Shown here in pieces: positions 1-9,276 of a stretch of DNA of 64,000 nucleotides. The notes under the pieces are model-generated. The model made no database searches and had not been told where the DNA came from. It saw only the letters and a list, made by a program, of their open reading frames with translations. How positions within the stretch are numbered: the stretch's first letter is position 1; every line of letters begins with the position of its first letter. The translations under genes were made by a program, and so were the position numbers. Origin of the DNA: Elusimicrobia bacterium GWA2_61_42 (lineage in GTDB: Bacteria > Elusimicrobiota > Elusimicrobia > Elusimicrobiales > UBA9959); the NCBI GenBank assembly GCA_001799615.1, contig MGTU01000008.1:1-64000 (forward strand). Reading direction: 5' to 3'.

Positions 1-653
1 TGGCCATCGCCGCCATCGGCTTCTTCTACGTGCTGACCATGTACATGGGCCTCGGCGCCGTGGTCAACGCCGCGCTTAACCCCGTGACGGACAATATGTC
101 CGCCCCGCTGCTGGCGAGGACCTTCGGGACGTTCCTGTTCGCCATCATCTCGGCCATAGCGTTCGCCACAGTGCTGGGAACCGTCAGCGGGCTCATCATA
201 GCCGCCTCGGGCGCCGTCGCGCACGACCTGATGGACCGCTACATGCAGCTGGGCTACAACGAGAAACAGAAGGTGCGCGCCGGCAAGATAGCGGCCTTCG
301 TGGTCGGCATCATCGCCATCATCCTGGGCATCATCTTCCAGGGGATGAACGTGTCGTTCCTGGTGGGCCTGGCCTTCGCGGTAGCCGCGTCGGCGAACCT
401 GCCGTCTATCATCATGATACTGTTCTGGAAGAAGACCACCGCCAAAGGCATAGCGGCCTCGATAGTCACCGGCATGGTCTCCGCCATCGGCATCATCATG
501 TTCTCGCCGAGCATGTATGAAAAGTTCGGGCTGGACCCGCTCACGGCGCCGGTGCCGCTGGATAACCCCGGCATATTCTCCATCCCGCTGAGCTTCGCGG
601 TGCTGGTGTTAGTCTCGCTGTTTACGCAGAAGAAAGAGCAAGCGTCGGCCTGA
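1..653 (+). CDS. Sodium:solute symporter, ActP-like (C-terminal part)
   Basis: The reading frame is open from the left edge, so the N-terminus lies outside the window. The visible ~217 residues form about six hydrophobic helices and carry the stretch AFATVLGTVSGLIIAASGAV followed by HDLMDRY, which is typical of the solute:sodium symporter family near acetate permease ActP. Family knowledge: these inner-membrane proteins import acetate or other short monocarboxylates with Na+ or H+. The protein ends in a short charged cytoplasmic tail (TQKKEQASA), and a strong terminator follows. The substrate cannot be fixed from this fragment; proline, pantothenate or sugar symporters of the same superfamily remain possible, although the helix signature favours ActP. 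Confidence 0.8.
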   Translation, partial: AIAAIGFFYVLTMYMGLGAVVNAALNPVTDNMSAPLLARTFGTFLFAIISAIAFATVLGTVSGLIIAASGAVAHDLMDRYMQLGYNEKQKVRAGKIAAFVVGIIAIILGIIFQGMNVSFLVGLAFAVAASANLPSIIMILFWKKTTAKGIAASIVTGMVSAIGIIMFSPSMYEKFGLDPLTAPVPLDNPGIFSIPLSFAVLVLVSLFTQKKEQASA

Positions 654-666
654 CAGAGGCCTCAAG

Positions 667-699
667 GCGGGAAGGGGCACAAGTCCCTTCCCGCTTTTT
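667..699 (+). terminator. Rho-independent terminator of the symporter gene
   Basis: A perfect 10-bp stem (GCGGGAAGGG at 667-676 with CCCTTCCCGC at 685-694) is followed by five T. The next gene starts only 4 nt after the T run. Confidence 0.9.
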
Positions 700-703
700 A
701 TTT

Positions 704-1402
704 ATGAAAATAGTGGTTTTTACCGACACCCACGCAAACCTGCCGGCCCTTAAAGCCCTGACGCGCGAAATAAAGCGCGAAGGCTATGACGCGGCTTTCC
801 ATACCGGCGATGCCGTCGGGATCGGGCCCTGGCCGGCCGAGACCCTGGAACTGCTGGGGGGAATACCCCGGCTCAGCCTGCTGGCAGGCAACCACGACGC
901 ATGGATGTGCGGCGGCCTGCCCAAAGGGGCGGCCCCGTGGCTTAAAAGCCATTACGAGTGGCTGGCGGGCCGCGTTTCGCGCAGGCAGATAAACTCCGCC
1001 TCGGCCTGGCCTTACCTTACGGAGCACGAATTCGAAGGCGTGAGGGCGGCGTTCGTGCATTACGCGCTAAGCGCCTGCGGCCGCCATGTTTCCCTGCCCA
1101 TAAGCGACCATATAGCCCGGGACCTCGACGCTCTTCTGGGCAGGCACTCCTCGCTGCTCGTCTTCCACGGTCACCGGCATAAGGCCTCGGACCTGAAAGG
1201 AAAAGTGCGCTATATCAACCCCGGCTCCCTGGGCTGTTGGCATAAGCCCGCCGCCCGCTATGCTATCGTGCGGTTTCATAAAGGGAAGGCCTCCATCCAG
1301 CACAAGGCGGTGCCCTATGACCAGGCGGAACTGCTGGCGGGGTTCGAATCACAGAAGGTACCCGACCGGGCGCTGCTGCTCTCCTCATATTTCGCCAGTT
1401 GA
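704..1402 (+). CDS. Calcineurin-like metallophosphoesterase (YfcE/MJ0936-type)
   Basis: The 232-residue protein shows the metallophosphoesterase metal-site motifs in order: DTH near residue 8, GD near 35, GNHD at 62-65, and GHRH near 155. The 'DTHANLPALKAL' opening is typical of the small single-domain YfcE-like group, which hydrolyses phosphodiesters or phosphomonoesters with Mn2+ or Ni2+. There is no signal peptide, so it is cytoplasmic. The ATG lies just after the upstream gene's terminator, with no Shine-Dalgarno sequence in front. Terminators on both sides make it a single-gene unit. The physiological substrate is unknown. Confidence 0.85.
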   Translation: MKIVVFTDTHANLPALKALTREIKREGYDAAFHTGDAVGIGPWPAETLELLGGIPRLSLLAGNHDAWMCGGLPKGAAPWLKSHYEWLAGRVSRRQINSASAWPYLTEHEFEGVRAAFVHYALSACGRHVSLPISDHIARDLDALLGRHSSLLVFHGHRHKASDLKGKVRYINPGSLGCWHKPAARYAIVRFHKGKASIQHKAVPYDQAELLAGFESQKVPDRALLLSSYFAS

Positions 1403-1409
1403 AAAAAAA

Positions 1410-1438
1410 GACCCGGCAGAAAAGCCGGGTCTCTCTTT
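1410..1438. terminator. Bidirectional terminator between convergent genes
   Basis: An 8-bp stem (GACCCGGC at 1410-1417 with GCCGGGTC at 1424-1431) has an A run on its left and a T-rich tract on its right. It can serve both the phosphoesterase gene and the convergent porin gene. Confidence 0.85.
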
Positions 1439-1453
1439 TACCGCGTTTTGGTT

Positions 1454-2554
1454 TTAGAACGGGAACTTCATGCTGAGCTGGTAATGAAGGTTGTCTATCT
1501 CCTCATAGCCGCTGGTCAGCTTGTATTCCGTCACCTGTTTGGCCGCCTCGAAGGTGACGGTCACCTTGTCATAGCACAGCCAGTTGACGTTCGCCAGCGC
1601 GGTGACATTACGGGTCTTAGAGGCGGCGGCAAGCTTGGAGTTTACCGGGTTGTCTATGCCGTAGGCCAGGTTGTAGGAGAACCTGCCGGCCGGTTTAATG
1701 TTGAGGTTGGCAAAACCGCCGGAGGCCTTCACAGAGGCGTTGCCGTACTGGTTCTGGCCGATGCCGCCCAGGAAGTCGTAGAGGTTCTGGCCGGTCCACA
1801 ACTGGCCGTTGAGGGTCAGGCCGTCCAGCAGAGGGACATTATAGCCCAAGTCCACCAGTTTAACCTCGCCCCTCTCGTGCGTGGTCTTCTTCCAGACGCC
1901 GTAAGCGCCCATCAGCGTGAGTTTGGCCTTGCCGAGCTTCAGCTGGGCCTGGGCCTGCATCTGGGGGGCGCCGGAGGCGGTGCCCTCGGCATCGGTCAGC
2001 TTGCGGGTGGGACGCACGGCGGCGGCGGCAAAGGCAAGCTTATCGCTGTGCTTATAGGTGGCGCGCAGCTGCGGGGCGCGCATCCAAAGCACGCCGCTGT
2101 AGCCCATGGCGAACTCGTTATTGGTGCCGGAGAATTCCAGCGGGGTCAAATGCCAGGTCTGGCCGGCGAGGATCTCGAACTTGCCCGCCTTCAGCGTCAG
2201 GTAGGCGTGGCGCAGACGCAGGTCAGTGGTCGACCCGGCCGTGCCGCCTACGCTCTCACTGAGGCCCAGGAAGTCGGTCTCGATCTTGGCGGAAACCTTG
2301 TCACCGTCGGTCACGTCGAAACCGAAGCGGGTGCCGCGGGCGCTGATCCGGAAATCCTGCTCGGCGTCCTTGTCGGAGGCCACGTAGTAGGAGTAGTCGT
2401 CTCCGGACATGCCGTGCGTGTCCAGTGTGACGTCGGTCTTTATATGACCGTAGAAATTAACCTTGTATTTGGAAGTCGCCGACTCCTGCGCCGCGGCCGT
2501 AAGCGGGCAGAGCGCCGCGAGGGTGAGGATAACTGACAGTACTGATTTACGCAT
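1454..2554 (-). CDS. Outer-membrane porin-like beta-barrel protein (DcaP-like)
   Basis: The start is ATG at 2554, because AAGGAG precedes it by 8 nt and a clean Sec signal peptide follows (MRKSVLSVILTLAALCPLTAAAQ); the frame is open upstream but without a signal. The mature ~343 residues have alternating polar and hydrophobic strands and end in Phe, as outer-membrane barrels do. The segment TRFGFDVTDGDKVSAKIETD followed by LRHAYLTLKAGKFEILAGQTW resembles DcaP-type trimeric porins that take up organic acids or aromatics. Substrate and exact family are inferred. The gene stands alone, convergent with the phosphoesterase and divergent from the M28 peptidase. Confidence 0.75.
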   Translation of the reverse strand: MRKSVLSVILTLAALCPLTAAAQESATSKYKVNFYGHIKTDVTLDTHGMSGDDYSYYVASDKDAEQDFRISARGTRFGFDVTDGDKVSAKIETDFLGLSESVGGTAGSTTDLRLRHAYLTLKAGKFEILAGQTWHLTPLEFSGTNNEFAMGYSGVLWMRAPQLRATYKHSDKLAFAAAAVRPTRKLTDAEGTASGAPQMQAQAQLKLGKAKLTLMGAYGVWKKTTHERGEVKLVDLGYNVPLLDGLTLNGQLWTGQNLYDFLGGIGQNQYGNASVKASGGFANLNIKPAGRFSYNLAYGIDNPVNSKLAAASKTRNVTALANVNWLCYDKVTVTFEAAKQVTEYKLTSGYEEIDNLHYQLSMKFPF

Positions 2555-2648
2555 TGTTGTTAGCTCCTTATATATCTGTTCAATGTAACAATAGTTACGA
2601 TGATACAACTTTGGCGGCGCGGCCTACAAGCGGCGGCCCGCCCGGCCC

Positions 2649-2683
2649 TTGACCGGGTACGGGGTTTCCTTTATAATTTAATT
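2649..2683 (+). promoter_or_regulatory. Sigma70-type promoter giving a leaderless mRNA
   Basis: TTGACC at 2649-2654, a 17-nt spacer and a perfect TATAAT at 2672-2677. The GTG start codon lies 7 nt after the last T, exactly where transcription should begin, and no Shine-Dalgarno sequence is present. Confidence 0.85.
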
Positions 2684-3823
2684 GTGAAGAAAGCGCTTTA
2701 TTTGTCCACCCTGCTGGCCCTGCCGCTCTGTTGCGCTGCCGCGCTTGCCGCGCAGCAGCCCGTCGCGGACGGCCCGTCTTACCTGCTGCTCTCCCACGAC
2801 CCGGCCTTCCTGAAGGAAGTCTCGCAATTTTCCGTGCCCGTCTACACAAAAGGCCGTGCCAGGCTTGTAAAACTTACCGTTCCCGCGGCCCAGGTGCCGC
2901 CAGCCATTAGGGCCAAACTCCGCGCGACCGCCCCCGGAGAGATCTATTCCGCGCCCGCGCCGGAACCAAAGGACAAGGCCGCCGACCCGGAGGTGCTCGC
3001 CCTGGTCTCAAAAGTTAACAGCGCCCGCTTGATGGGCTATGCCGAGGCGATAACCATGACCGGCAAACGCGGCGCCGCGCAGTTGGACCTGTCGGCCGCC
3101 TCCGGCAACCGGCTGGCCATGGACTATATCGCCGGCGCTTTCAAGGACATGGGCTACGCGGTGGAACGCCAGTGCTACAAGGACCGCAAGGCGGACAAGG
3201 AGTGCAACATCGTGGCCCGCCGCAAGGCCGGACAGCCAGGCGCTAAAACGATACTTGTGATAGGCCACATGGATTCCGTGGGACACGAGAACGCGGGGGC
3301 GGACGACAACGCCTCCGGCTCGGCCGGCCTCCTTGAGATGGCGAAGATCCTCTCCGGCTACCGTTCGGACCATGACCTGGTCTTCGTGGCGGCGAACGGC
3401 GAGGAGAACGGGATAACCGGCGGCTACGCCTGCGTAAAAAGATTGAAGGCCTCGGGGGAACTCTCCCGCGTGGCCTGGGCCATAAACATGGACATGATAG
3501 CCTGGAACCGGGACGGGATAATAGAGATAGAGACCAACAGGGAGTTTTCGGCCCACGCAGACTGGGTAGGCGCGCGCGCCGCGGTCTACACCAAACTGAA
3601 GCCGTACATCGCCATGCCGGCCTGGGGCAGCGACCATGTGCCTTTCCTGGAAGCCGGCATCCCCACCTACCTTTCCATAGAGCACTGGGAAGACCACAAT
3701 CCCTGCTACCACAAGGCCTGCGACAAGCTGGAAACCCTTTCCTGGGATTACGCCGCGGACATAGTGCGCCTTAACCTGGCGGTCATAGCCGGCAAGGCCG
3801 GACTGGTTCCCCTAAAACCCTGA
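2684..3823 (+). CDS. Secreted M28-family aminopeptidase
   Basis: The GTG at 2684 is chosen because it directly precedes a signal peptide (KKALYLSTLLALPLCCAAALA) and sits at the predicted transcription start. The 379-residue protein has an N-terminal pro-region of about 110 residues and then the M28 zinc-peptidase domain with all ligand motifs: GHMDSVG (His and Asp), GADDNASGSAG (bridging Asp), NGEENG (catalytic Glu pair), NMDMIAW (Asp) and WGSDHVPF (His). Family knowledge: such enzymes remove N-terminal residues from peptides outside the cytoplasm using two zinc ions. With the nearby M14 peptidase and endonuclease it suggests polymer scavenging. Exact specificity is unknown. Confidence 0.9.
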   Translation: MKKALYLSTLLALPLCCAAALAAQQPVADGPSYLLLSHDPAFLKEVSQFSVPVYTKGRARLVKLTVPAAQVPPAIRAKLRATAPGEIYSAPAPEPKDKAADPEVLALVSKVNSARLMGYAEAITMTGKRGAAQLDLSAASGNRLAMDYIAGAFKDMGYAVERQCYKDRKADKECNIVARRKAGQPGAKTILVIGHMDSVGHENAGADDNASGSAGLLEMAKILSGYRSDHDLVFVAANGEENGITGGYACVKRLKASGELSRVAWAINMDMIAWNRDGIIEIETNREFSAHADWVGARAAVYTKLKPYIAMPAWGSDHVPFLEAGIPTYLSIEHWEDHNPCYHKACDKLETLSWDYAADIVRLNLAVIAGKAGLVPLKP

Positions 3824-3841
3824 CAAAACCCGCCCAATAAA

Positions 3842-3866
3842 AAAGCCCGGAGAGCCGGGCTTTCTT
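3842..3866. terminator. Bidirectional terminator
   Basis: AAAGCCCGG at 3842-3850 pairs with CCGGGCTTT at 3855-3863 around an AGAG loop, with A-rich and T-rich flanks. It lies between the convergent M28 peptidase and endonuclease genes. Confidence 0.9.
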
Positions 3867-3882
3867 AATTTGGCTGACAAGC

Positions 3883-4776
3883 TTAATGCGACTGCAGGAT
3901 CTTGAGGCCGATCTTGCCGGCCAGGGAAGCGTCGTCCACGAAAGGATTACGGTTGCCCTGGTAGCTTTCGATGAGATCGTTGCGGCGCTTCTCGGCGGCG
4001 TCGGCGGGGTCCCGTTTGTCCCAGTCCAGGAACATGGGGATGCGGCTGGTCCAGAAATCCTTGTAGTCCATGTTGTCGCTGATATTGACGTTGTAATAGC
4101 GCACCACGAAATAAAGCAGCGCGCGGGCCACGTCGCCTTTTACCGCGTCGCAGGGCTCAAAGCCCTCGGGTCCCAGCTTGGAGCCGCTGAGCGTGGCATA
4201 GTCGGCCCGGGACACTTCGGCAAAAGGCTCGCTGCCCCGCATGCCGTTGACCAGGGTAAAGGTGGGGAAAATGTGGTGCAGGTCCGACTTCATGGGGGGG
4301 CGCTTGTTGAAGAAACCCTGGGGCCAGGTGTGTTCCGCGTTCATGCCGTCCGAATCATAGAGCCCGTCGCCATTGGCGTCGCCCCGCTCCTTGTAATCCT
4401 CACCGTGTTCGCTGTTCCCCTTTACGCAGACCTGGGAATAAAAGGCCGTCACGCCCGGGCCGCCCTCGCAGCCGGTATTGTCCGCTATGGAGAACATGTA
4501 CTTCTTGGCTTTAAGGTAATCCGTGCCGGTGCCGGGAGGGGGATACTCGGTGGCCGTATGAAGGAACTGGAAAAGTTTTTCTCCGGAAAGTCCGGCGGCG
4601 GCGGCAAGGTAGCCGGGGCGCGCGCGCAAAGGGGGGACGGGAGAGGGGACGACCGTACTATCCGGCAAAGCGGACAAAAAATCTTCAAGGCTTGGCAGGT
4701 TCTGCGCCCCTGAGGGGACGGCCAGGAAACCCGCGGCGGCAAAGGCAAATACAAGCAGCAGCGTGATGCGTTTCAA
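3883..4776 (-). CDS. Secreted endonuclease I family nuclease, copy 1
   Basis: The start is TTG at 4776, preceded by GGAGG and followed by a signal peptide (KRITLLLVFAFAAAGFLAVPSGA). The 297-residue protein carries the EndA/NucM (PF04231) core: NAEHTWPQ, DLHHIFPT and GDVARALLYFVVRYY, where the conserved His residues form the beta-beta-alpha-metal active site that cuts DNA or RNA. An EF-hand-like loop DANGDGLYD sits just before the NAEH motif. It is probably secreted or periplasmic and degrades extracellular nucleic acid. It is a close paralogue of the gene at 9325-10215, sharing the TTG start and the loop. No operon partner is on this strand. Confidence 0.9.
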   Translation of the reverse strand: MKRITLLLVFAFAAAGFLAVPSGAQNLPSLEDFLSALPDSTVVPSPVPPLRARPGYLAAAAGLSGEKLFQFLHTATEYPPPGTGTDYLKAKKYMFSIADNTGCEGGPGVTAFYSQVCVKGNSEHGEDYKERGDANGDGLYDSDGMNAEHTWPQGFFNKRPPMKSDLHHIFPTFTLVNGMRGSEPFAEVSRADYATLSGSKLGPEGFEPCDAVKGDVARALLYFVVRYYNVNISDNMDYKDFWTSRIPMFLDWDKRDPADAAEKRRNDLIESYQGNRNPFVDDASLAGKIGLKILQSH

Positions 4777-4889
4777 AATGCCTCCGAAGTACCGGTTTTT
4801 ACGCCAAGGGAATTATAACATTATTTCATTTATTCAGAGTAGCGCGGCGGCCCGAGGGTTTGCTATATTCAATTTATAGACAAACCGCC

Positions 4890-6164
4890 ATGAAAATAAT
4901 ACTCCACGCTTTCCTCCTCTCCGCTTTCGTCTCGGCCGCCGCGGCCGGGCCTTTCGAACAGCTGCGCGGGAGGCTTGCGCTCCCCGCCGCCCCCGAACCC
5001 GCGCTCGACGCGCGGCCGGCCTCCTACCTGGCCGGTGACGACCGCTACTGGATTACCGTCACGGCCGACGACAAGTACGACCGGACCACCCTGCTGAACG
5101 CGGGCCTGGATATAGTGGAAATACGCAAAGACACCGTCCTTGGCTTTATCGCCAGAAGCGAGATGGACCAGCTGGCCGCGAAAGGCTTCATCGTAAAAAG
5201 CCGCCAGACCATACAGAACTACGCCGAAAAGCACCTGAAGGACTTCCCGGCCGCCGACGCCGCCTACCATAATTTCAAAGAGACCGCGGAAACGCTGCGG
5301 AAGCTGGCCGCCGACAACCCCCGCGAAACCTCGCTTTTCTCCATAGGCAAGACCGTCGAAGGGCGCGATATCTGGTGCCTGCGCATAAACCCGTCAGAGA
5401 AAGGGCTTGAACCTTCAGCCCGGCCCGCCGCGTTCTTCATGGGCAACCACCACGGCAGGGAACACCTCTCTAACGAGGTGGCGCTGGGCCTGGCCGCCCA
5501 CCTCCTGGCCCGCAAGGACGAGCCGGAGATCAGGAACTACCTGGACACGCTGGACATCTACATAGCGCCGATGACCAACCCCGACGGCGCGGAATACGAC
5601 ATCCAGACCGGCAAATACCGCTGGCACCGCAAGAACACCAGGATCAACTCCGACAAGACGATAGGCGTGGACCTGAACCGCAATTATGATTCCCTCTGGT
5701 GCCAGGCCGGCGCGTCCCATTCCCCTTCGGCCGACACCTATTGCGGCCCTTACGCCTTCTCCGAACCCGAGACCCGGGCCGTGAAGGAATTCATAGAGGC
5801 CAGGCCTAATCTTAAAACCCTGATGAGCTACCACTCCTACTCCAGCCTGCTGCTCTACCCTTGGGCAGGCAAGGACGTACCGGTGGAGAACGAAAAGGAC
5901 CGCAAAGTCTTCGAGGCCATGGCCAAAGGCATGACGGCCTTTACCGGCTACAGGGCGCAGCAGTCCAGCGACCTTTACACCGCCACCGGGGACACCACCG
6001 ACTGGGCTTACGCCGCGCGCGGCATCTTCGCTTTTACCACCGAACTGGAAGGCACCACTTTTTATCCGGGAGCGGCCATGATAGACAAAGCCGTGGCCAG
6101 GAACGTAAAAGCCGCCGTTTATCTGCTGGGCGTCACGGGGGACCCGTATAAGCTGTTGAATTAG
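4890..6164 (+). CDS. Secreted M14 zinc carboxypeptidase
   Basis: ATG 4890 begins a signal peptide (MKIILHAFLLSAFVSAAAA); the frame is open 30 nt upstream without one. The 424-residue protein has an N-terminal pro-domain of ~95 residues and a peptidase M14 domain: HHGREH holding the HxxE zinc pair, NPDGAEYD, the WHRKN and DLNRNYD substrate-binding elements, SYHSYS with the third zinc His, and TTELEGTTF with the catalytic Glu. Family knowledge: M14A carboxypeptidase T-like enzymes remove C-terminal residues from peptides outside the cell. TATATT at 4864-4869 and TATAGA at 4875-4880 are candidate -10 boxes. The TonB receptor gene begins 32 nt downstream, so they may be cotranscribed. Confidence 0.9.
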   Translation: MKIILHAFLLSAFVSAAAAGPFEQLRGRLALPAAPEPALDARPASYLAGDDRYWITVTADDKYDRTTLLNAGLDIVEIRKDTVLGFIARSEMDQLAAKGFIVKSRQTIQNYAEKHLKDFPAADAAYHNFKETAETLRKLAADNPRETSLFSIGKTVEGRDIWCLRINPSEKGLEPSARPAAFFMGNHHGREHLSNEVALGLAAHLLARKDEPEIRNYLDTLDIYIAPMTNPDGAEYDIQTGKYRWHRKNTRINSDKTIGVDLNRNYDSLWCQAGASHSPSADTYCGPYAFSEPETRAVKEFIEARPNLKTLMSYHSYSSLLLYPWAGKDVPVENEKDRKVFEAMAKGMTAFTGYRAQQSSDLYTATGDTTDWAYAARGIFAFTTELEGTTFYPGAAMIDKAVARNVKAAVYLLGVTGDPYKLLN

Positions 6165-6196
6165 ACAATTCCGCATTTTGGGGAGGGGGGACAGGA

Positions 6197-8395
6197 ATGA
6201 ACATACGCAAGATCTTCTGCGCCGCGCTGTGCGGCGCCGCCTGCTGCGCTCTTGAGGCGCCGCCCTGCCGCGCCCAGGATACCGGCGGGGTGGATTTCTT
6301 TCAAAGCACCCTCGGCGATATCCTGGACACCCCGCTGCTGGCGGCTTCTTACGCCGAAGAGCGCCCTTCCGACGCGGCGGCCATGGCTTACGTGTTTACC
6401 GCAGAAACCATAGACAAGCGCGGCTACGCTTCCCTGGCGGACCTGCTCAACGATACGCCGCAGTTCCAGGTGCAGCGCAACTCAGACGTCAGGCGCCTGA
6501 ACCTGGTCAGCGTGCGCGGCATTCCCAACAACGAACGCCTGGTCATACTCTATGACGGGGTGCGCGTTACCCCGCCGACCGGGGACCTGCTGGCCCTGGC
6601 GGAACAGTTCTCGCTCAAGGACGCGGAAAAAGTGGAAGTGGTGCTGGGCCCGATGTCTTCCGTCTACGGCGCCGACGCTTTCAGCGGCGTAGTAAACGTG
6701 GTTACCCGCAGCGGCAGGGAACAGCGGGCGGGCGCCTCTTACGGCAGCTTTTCAGCGCGGTCCGTCAGCCTTTCCGCCGCCGCCGACCTGTCCAGTGAAA
6801 AAGAGGGGGCCGCCGCGCCTTCCATTTACCTGGCTTATACCGCCCAGGCTTCCGAAGGCCCGAAACTACCCGACTTCTACAGGAAAGACTACGCCTGGTA
6901 CAACAACCAGTACAAAACCGGCCTGGCGCAGAACAAGTACTACGACCCGACTACCGTCAATGTGCCGGTAAGCGCCTACGACGCCAGGCAGGATTCCTCT
7001 TTCCTTAATTCACGCCTGAAACTCGGGAACTTCGAGGCCGGCCTGGTACGGATGAAGGAATCCCACTCCTCCTCCATAGGCGTGAAGCCCGAACTGACCC
7101 TGTACGTGGACGACGCGCGCTTCGCCACGGAATACTGGACCATTTTTCTCCGTCACTCCTACGAATCGCCCGAAGACAATTGGAAGCTGACCACCCTTGG
7201 CTCCTACTATAACTATGAAATAGCCCCGGAAACCAAATTCATCAACAGCTTTTCTGACTACAACGACGCCTACAAATACGCTTCCTCCAGGACCGCTTAT
7301 ATCGAGGAAACGCTGTCTTTCAAGCTGGCGGAAGGCTACCCCGCTCTGCTCGGGTTCTCCTACCAGGAAAATTCCGTGCTGCCCTATACGACGGACCTCG
7401 GCCACAAGTTCGACGCCGACAAAAGCCCGCTGTCGCAGGGATTCACCTACACAGGGTCCACCATCCCGGTGGATTTCTATTCGCTCAACTACAGCAATAC
7501 CGGCGCTTTTTTGCGGCTGCAGGCCAGGGAGATCGGCAACGCCACTTTCTCGCTGGGCCTGCGCTATGACTATAACACGGCCTACGGCGAAACCTGGAAC
7601 CCCAGGGCCGGGATCGTCTGGAAACCGGGGGGAGAGGACCGCACGGTAATAAAACTTCTCTACGGCGAAGCCTACCTGGCCCCGTCGCCTTTCAACAGCC
7701 ACAAGCACTTCGGCGCCTTCACCCCCGCAAGCAACCCCTCGGGCTATACGAGCGGATTTTTCCATGTGCCCAACGAGAACCTGAAGCCCGAAAACATACG
7801 CTCGATAGAAGGGGTTTTAACCCAAAGTTTCAGCCACGCCCTGCGCGTCTCTGTCAACCCTTACTATAACAAGGTCACCGACCTGATACAGGACGTCATT
7901 ACAGGCGCCGGGACCTTTCACGGCGTCCCCGTAACGAATATAGAGCGCGCCGAGAACCAGGGAACAATGGAAACCTACGGCGGCACGCTGCGCGCGGACG
8001 GGGTGATGCGCTCCGGGCGCTGGAATTTTGAACCCTGGGCGGCCTATACCTATTCGGAAGGGCGGCTGGCAGGCAAAACGATACCTTTCAATTCCCTGCA
8101 TACCATACAGGCCGGCGTTTCGGCCCTGCGCGGCAGGTGGACTTTTACGCCGAAAGTCCTGCACCGGACCGCCAGCCGCGACCAGGACGGCGGGCGCGTG
8201 GCGCAATTCACGGTAGCGGACCTGTTTATCCGCTACGCCTCCCAAAGGGTAGCAGGGCTTACGGGCTACGCGGAACTTAAAAATATTTTCGACCGCCGCT
8301 ACTATAACGCCGCGTACGGCGGCGGGCCGGATCACCTGGCCGGGGCGCCGCAGAGCCCTTTCGAGGCGGCGGCCGGGTTTAACTATAAATTTTAA
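6197..8395 (+). CDS. TonB-dependent outer-membrane receptor, copy 1
   Basis: A GGGGAGGGGGGACAGG purine run precedes ATG 6197. The 732-residue protein has a signal peptide, a plug domain at about 45-170 (SLADLLNDTPQFQVQRN, SVRGIPNNERLVILYDGVRV, EVVLGPMSSVYGADAFSGVV) and a ~550-residue beta-barrel ending in Phe (FNYKF). TonB receptors import scarce ligands such as metal chelates, vitamins or glycans across the outer membrane with energy from TonB-ExbBD, none of which is in the window. A binding-protein gene follows 9 nt downstream; the same receptor-binding protein pairing recurs at 40160-42983. The ligand is unknown. Confidence 0.9.
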   Translation: MNIRKIFCAALCGAACCALEAPPCRAQDTGGVDFFQSTLGDILDTPLLAASYAEERPSDAAAMAYVFTAETIDKRGYASLADLLNDTPQFQVQRNSDVRRLNLVSVRGIPNNERLVILYDGVRVTPPTGDLLALAEQFSLKDAEKVEVVLGPMSSVYGADAFSGVVNVVTRSGREQRAGASYGSFSARSVSLSAAADLSSEKEGAAAPSIYLAYTAQASEGPKLPDFYRKDYAWYNNQYKTGLAQNKYYDPTTVNVPVSAYDARQDSSFLNSRLKLGNFEAGLVRMKESHSSSIGVKPELTLYVDDARFATEYWTIFLRHSYESPEDNWKLTTLGSYYNYEIAPETKFINSFSDYNDAYKYASSRTAYIEETLSFKLAEGYPALLGFSYQENSVLPYTTDLGHKFDADKSPLSQGFTYTGSTIPVDFYSLNYSNTGAFLRLQAREIGNATFSLGLRYDYNTAYGETWNPRAGIVWKPGGEDRTVIKLLYGEAYLAPSPFNSHKHFGAFTPASNPSGYTSGFFHVPNENLKPENIRSIEGVLTQSFSHALRVSVNPYYNKVTDLIQDVITGAGTFHGVPVTNIERAENQGTMETYGGTLRADGVMRSGRWNFEPWAAYTYSEGRLAGKTIPFNSLHTIQAGVSALRGRWTFTPKVLHRTASRDQDGGRVAQFTVADLFIRYASQRVAGLTGYAELKNIFDRRYYNAAYGGGPDHLAGAPQSPFEAAAGFNYKF

Positions 8396-8404
8396 AAGAC
8401 GACA

Positions 8405-9262
8405 ATGACCACCCCCGCATACAAAGCAAAAGCGCTGCAGCAGGCCGCCCGCAAGGCCGCCTGCGCGCTGCTGCTTTGCCAGGCGGGGGCGTCGCAAGCC
8501 GCCGAAGTGGCCGCGATCATTCCTTCAAACACCGGCCCGTACGCGGAGGCCTATGCGGGGTTCAGGGCCGCCATGCAGGGACCTTTCGAACTGTACGATC
8601 TCTCCAAGCCCGGAGTCACCGCTCCTGAAGAGGCCAGGTATGCCGTCGCTTTCGGCGCCAAAGCGGCGGCCCTGCAATACCCGCCCGGCACCCACATGGT
8701 TTACGCCCTTACGCCCGTGACCGGGCGCGGCCGGGGCTGGCACGAGATCTCCATGGCGCCCGCCCCGGGGCCGGCGCTGGCCGCGTTCAAGGGGCTGCAG
8801 CCGGAGCTGAAGCGCCTCGCCGTCTTCTGGACCGCCTACCCCGGCGAAACATACATAACCCGGCTGCGCAAGGCCGGTGAAGCCGCGGGGATAGAGATAA
8901 TCTCCTCCAGGCTTAAGAACCCGGACAGTTTCCCGGAGCGCCTGCGCCGCCTGATGGGGCAAATGGACGCCTTCTGGCTGATGCCGGATCCCGCCCTTAT
9001 CACGCAGTCCAGCGTAATGGTGCTGGCGAGTTTTTCCTGCGCTAACTCCATCCCGTTCTACGCTCCCACCTACGCGCTCGTAACCAGCGGGGCCACGGCC
9101 TCGTTCGCCCCGGATTTCGGGGAAGCGGGCGCCGCCGCCGCCAGGGCGGCTATGGCGCTCTATAATGGGGAGGGGCTGGCGGAAGTTACCTACGTGGACA
9201 AGGTCAGCCTGCGCGTAAACGAGGAGCTTAAGGCTAAATGCCGGTGGCCGCTCAAAAAATAA
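8405..9262 (+). CDS. Periplasmic ABC-type substrate-binding protein (PF04392-like), copy 1
   Basis: The 285-residue protein has an alanine-rich N-terminus (signal peptide ending near CQAGASQA) and a two-lobed binding fold with the landmark ELKRLAVFWTAYPG, DAFWLMPDPALIT and NSIPFYAPTYALVTSGATAS segments seen in the PF04392 family. No ABC permease or ATPase gene is nearby. It starts 9 nt after the TonB receptor gene, so the two are almost certainly cotranscribed and may pass a ligand from the outer membrane to the periplasm. It is paralogous to 42105-42983, where the partner is a histidine kinase. Ligand unknown; aromatic amino acids are bound by some family members. Confidence 0.75.
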   Translation: MTTPAYKAKALQQAARKAACALLLCQAGASQAAEVAAIIPSNTGPYAEAYAGFRAAMQGPFELYDLSKPGVTAPEEARYAVAFGAKAAALQYPPGTHMVYALTPVTGRGRGWHEISMAPAPGPALAAFKGLQPELKRLAVFWTAYPGETYITRLRKAGEAAGIEIISSRLKNPDSFPERLRRLMGQMDAFWLMPDPALITQSSVMVLASFSCANSIPFYAPTYALVTSGATASFAPDFGEAGAAAARAAMALYNGEGLAEVTYVDKVSLRVNEELKAKCRWPLKK

Positions 9263-9276
9263 GCCCGGCTGCGCCA

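Noticed and set aside
1448-2536. A 362-residue open frame on the plus strand.
   Set aside because: It lies opposite the porin, which has a signal peptide, a ribosome site and strand pattern; the plus frame has no recognisable motif.
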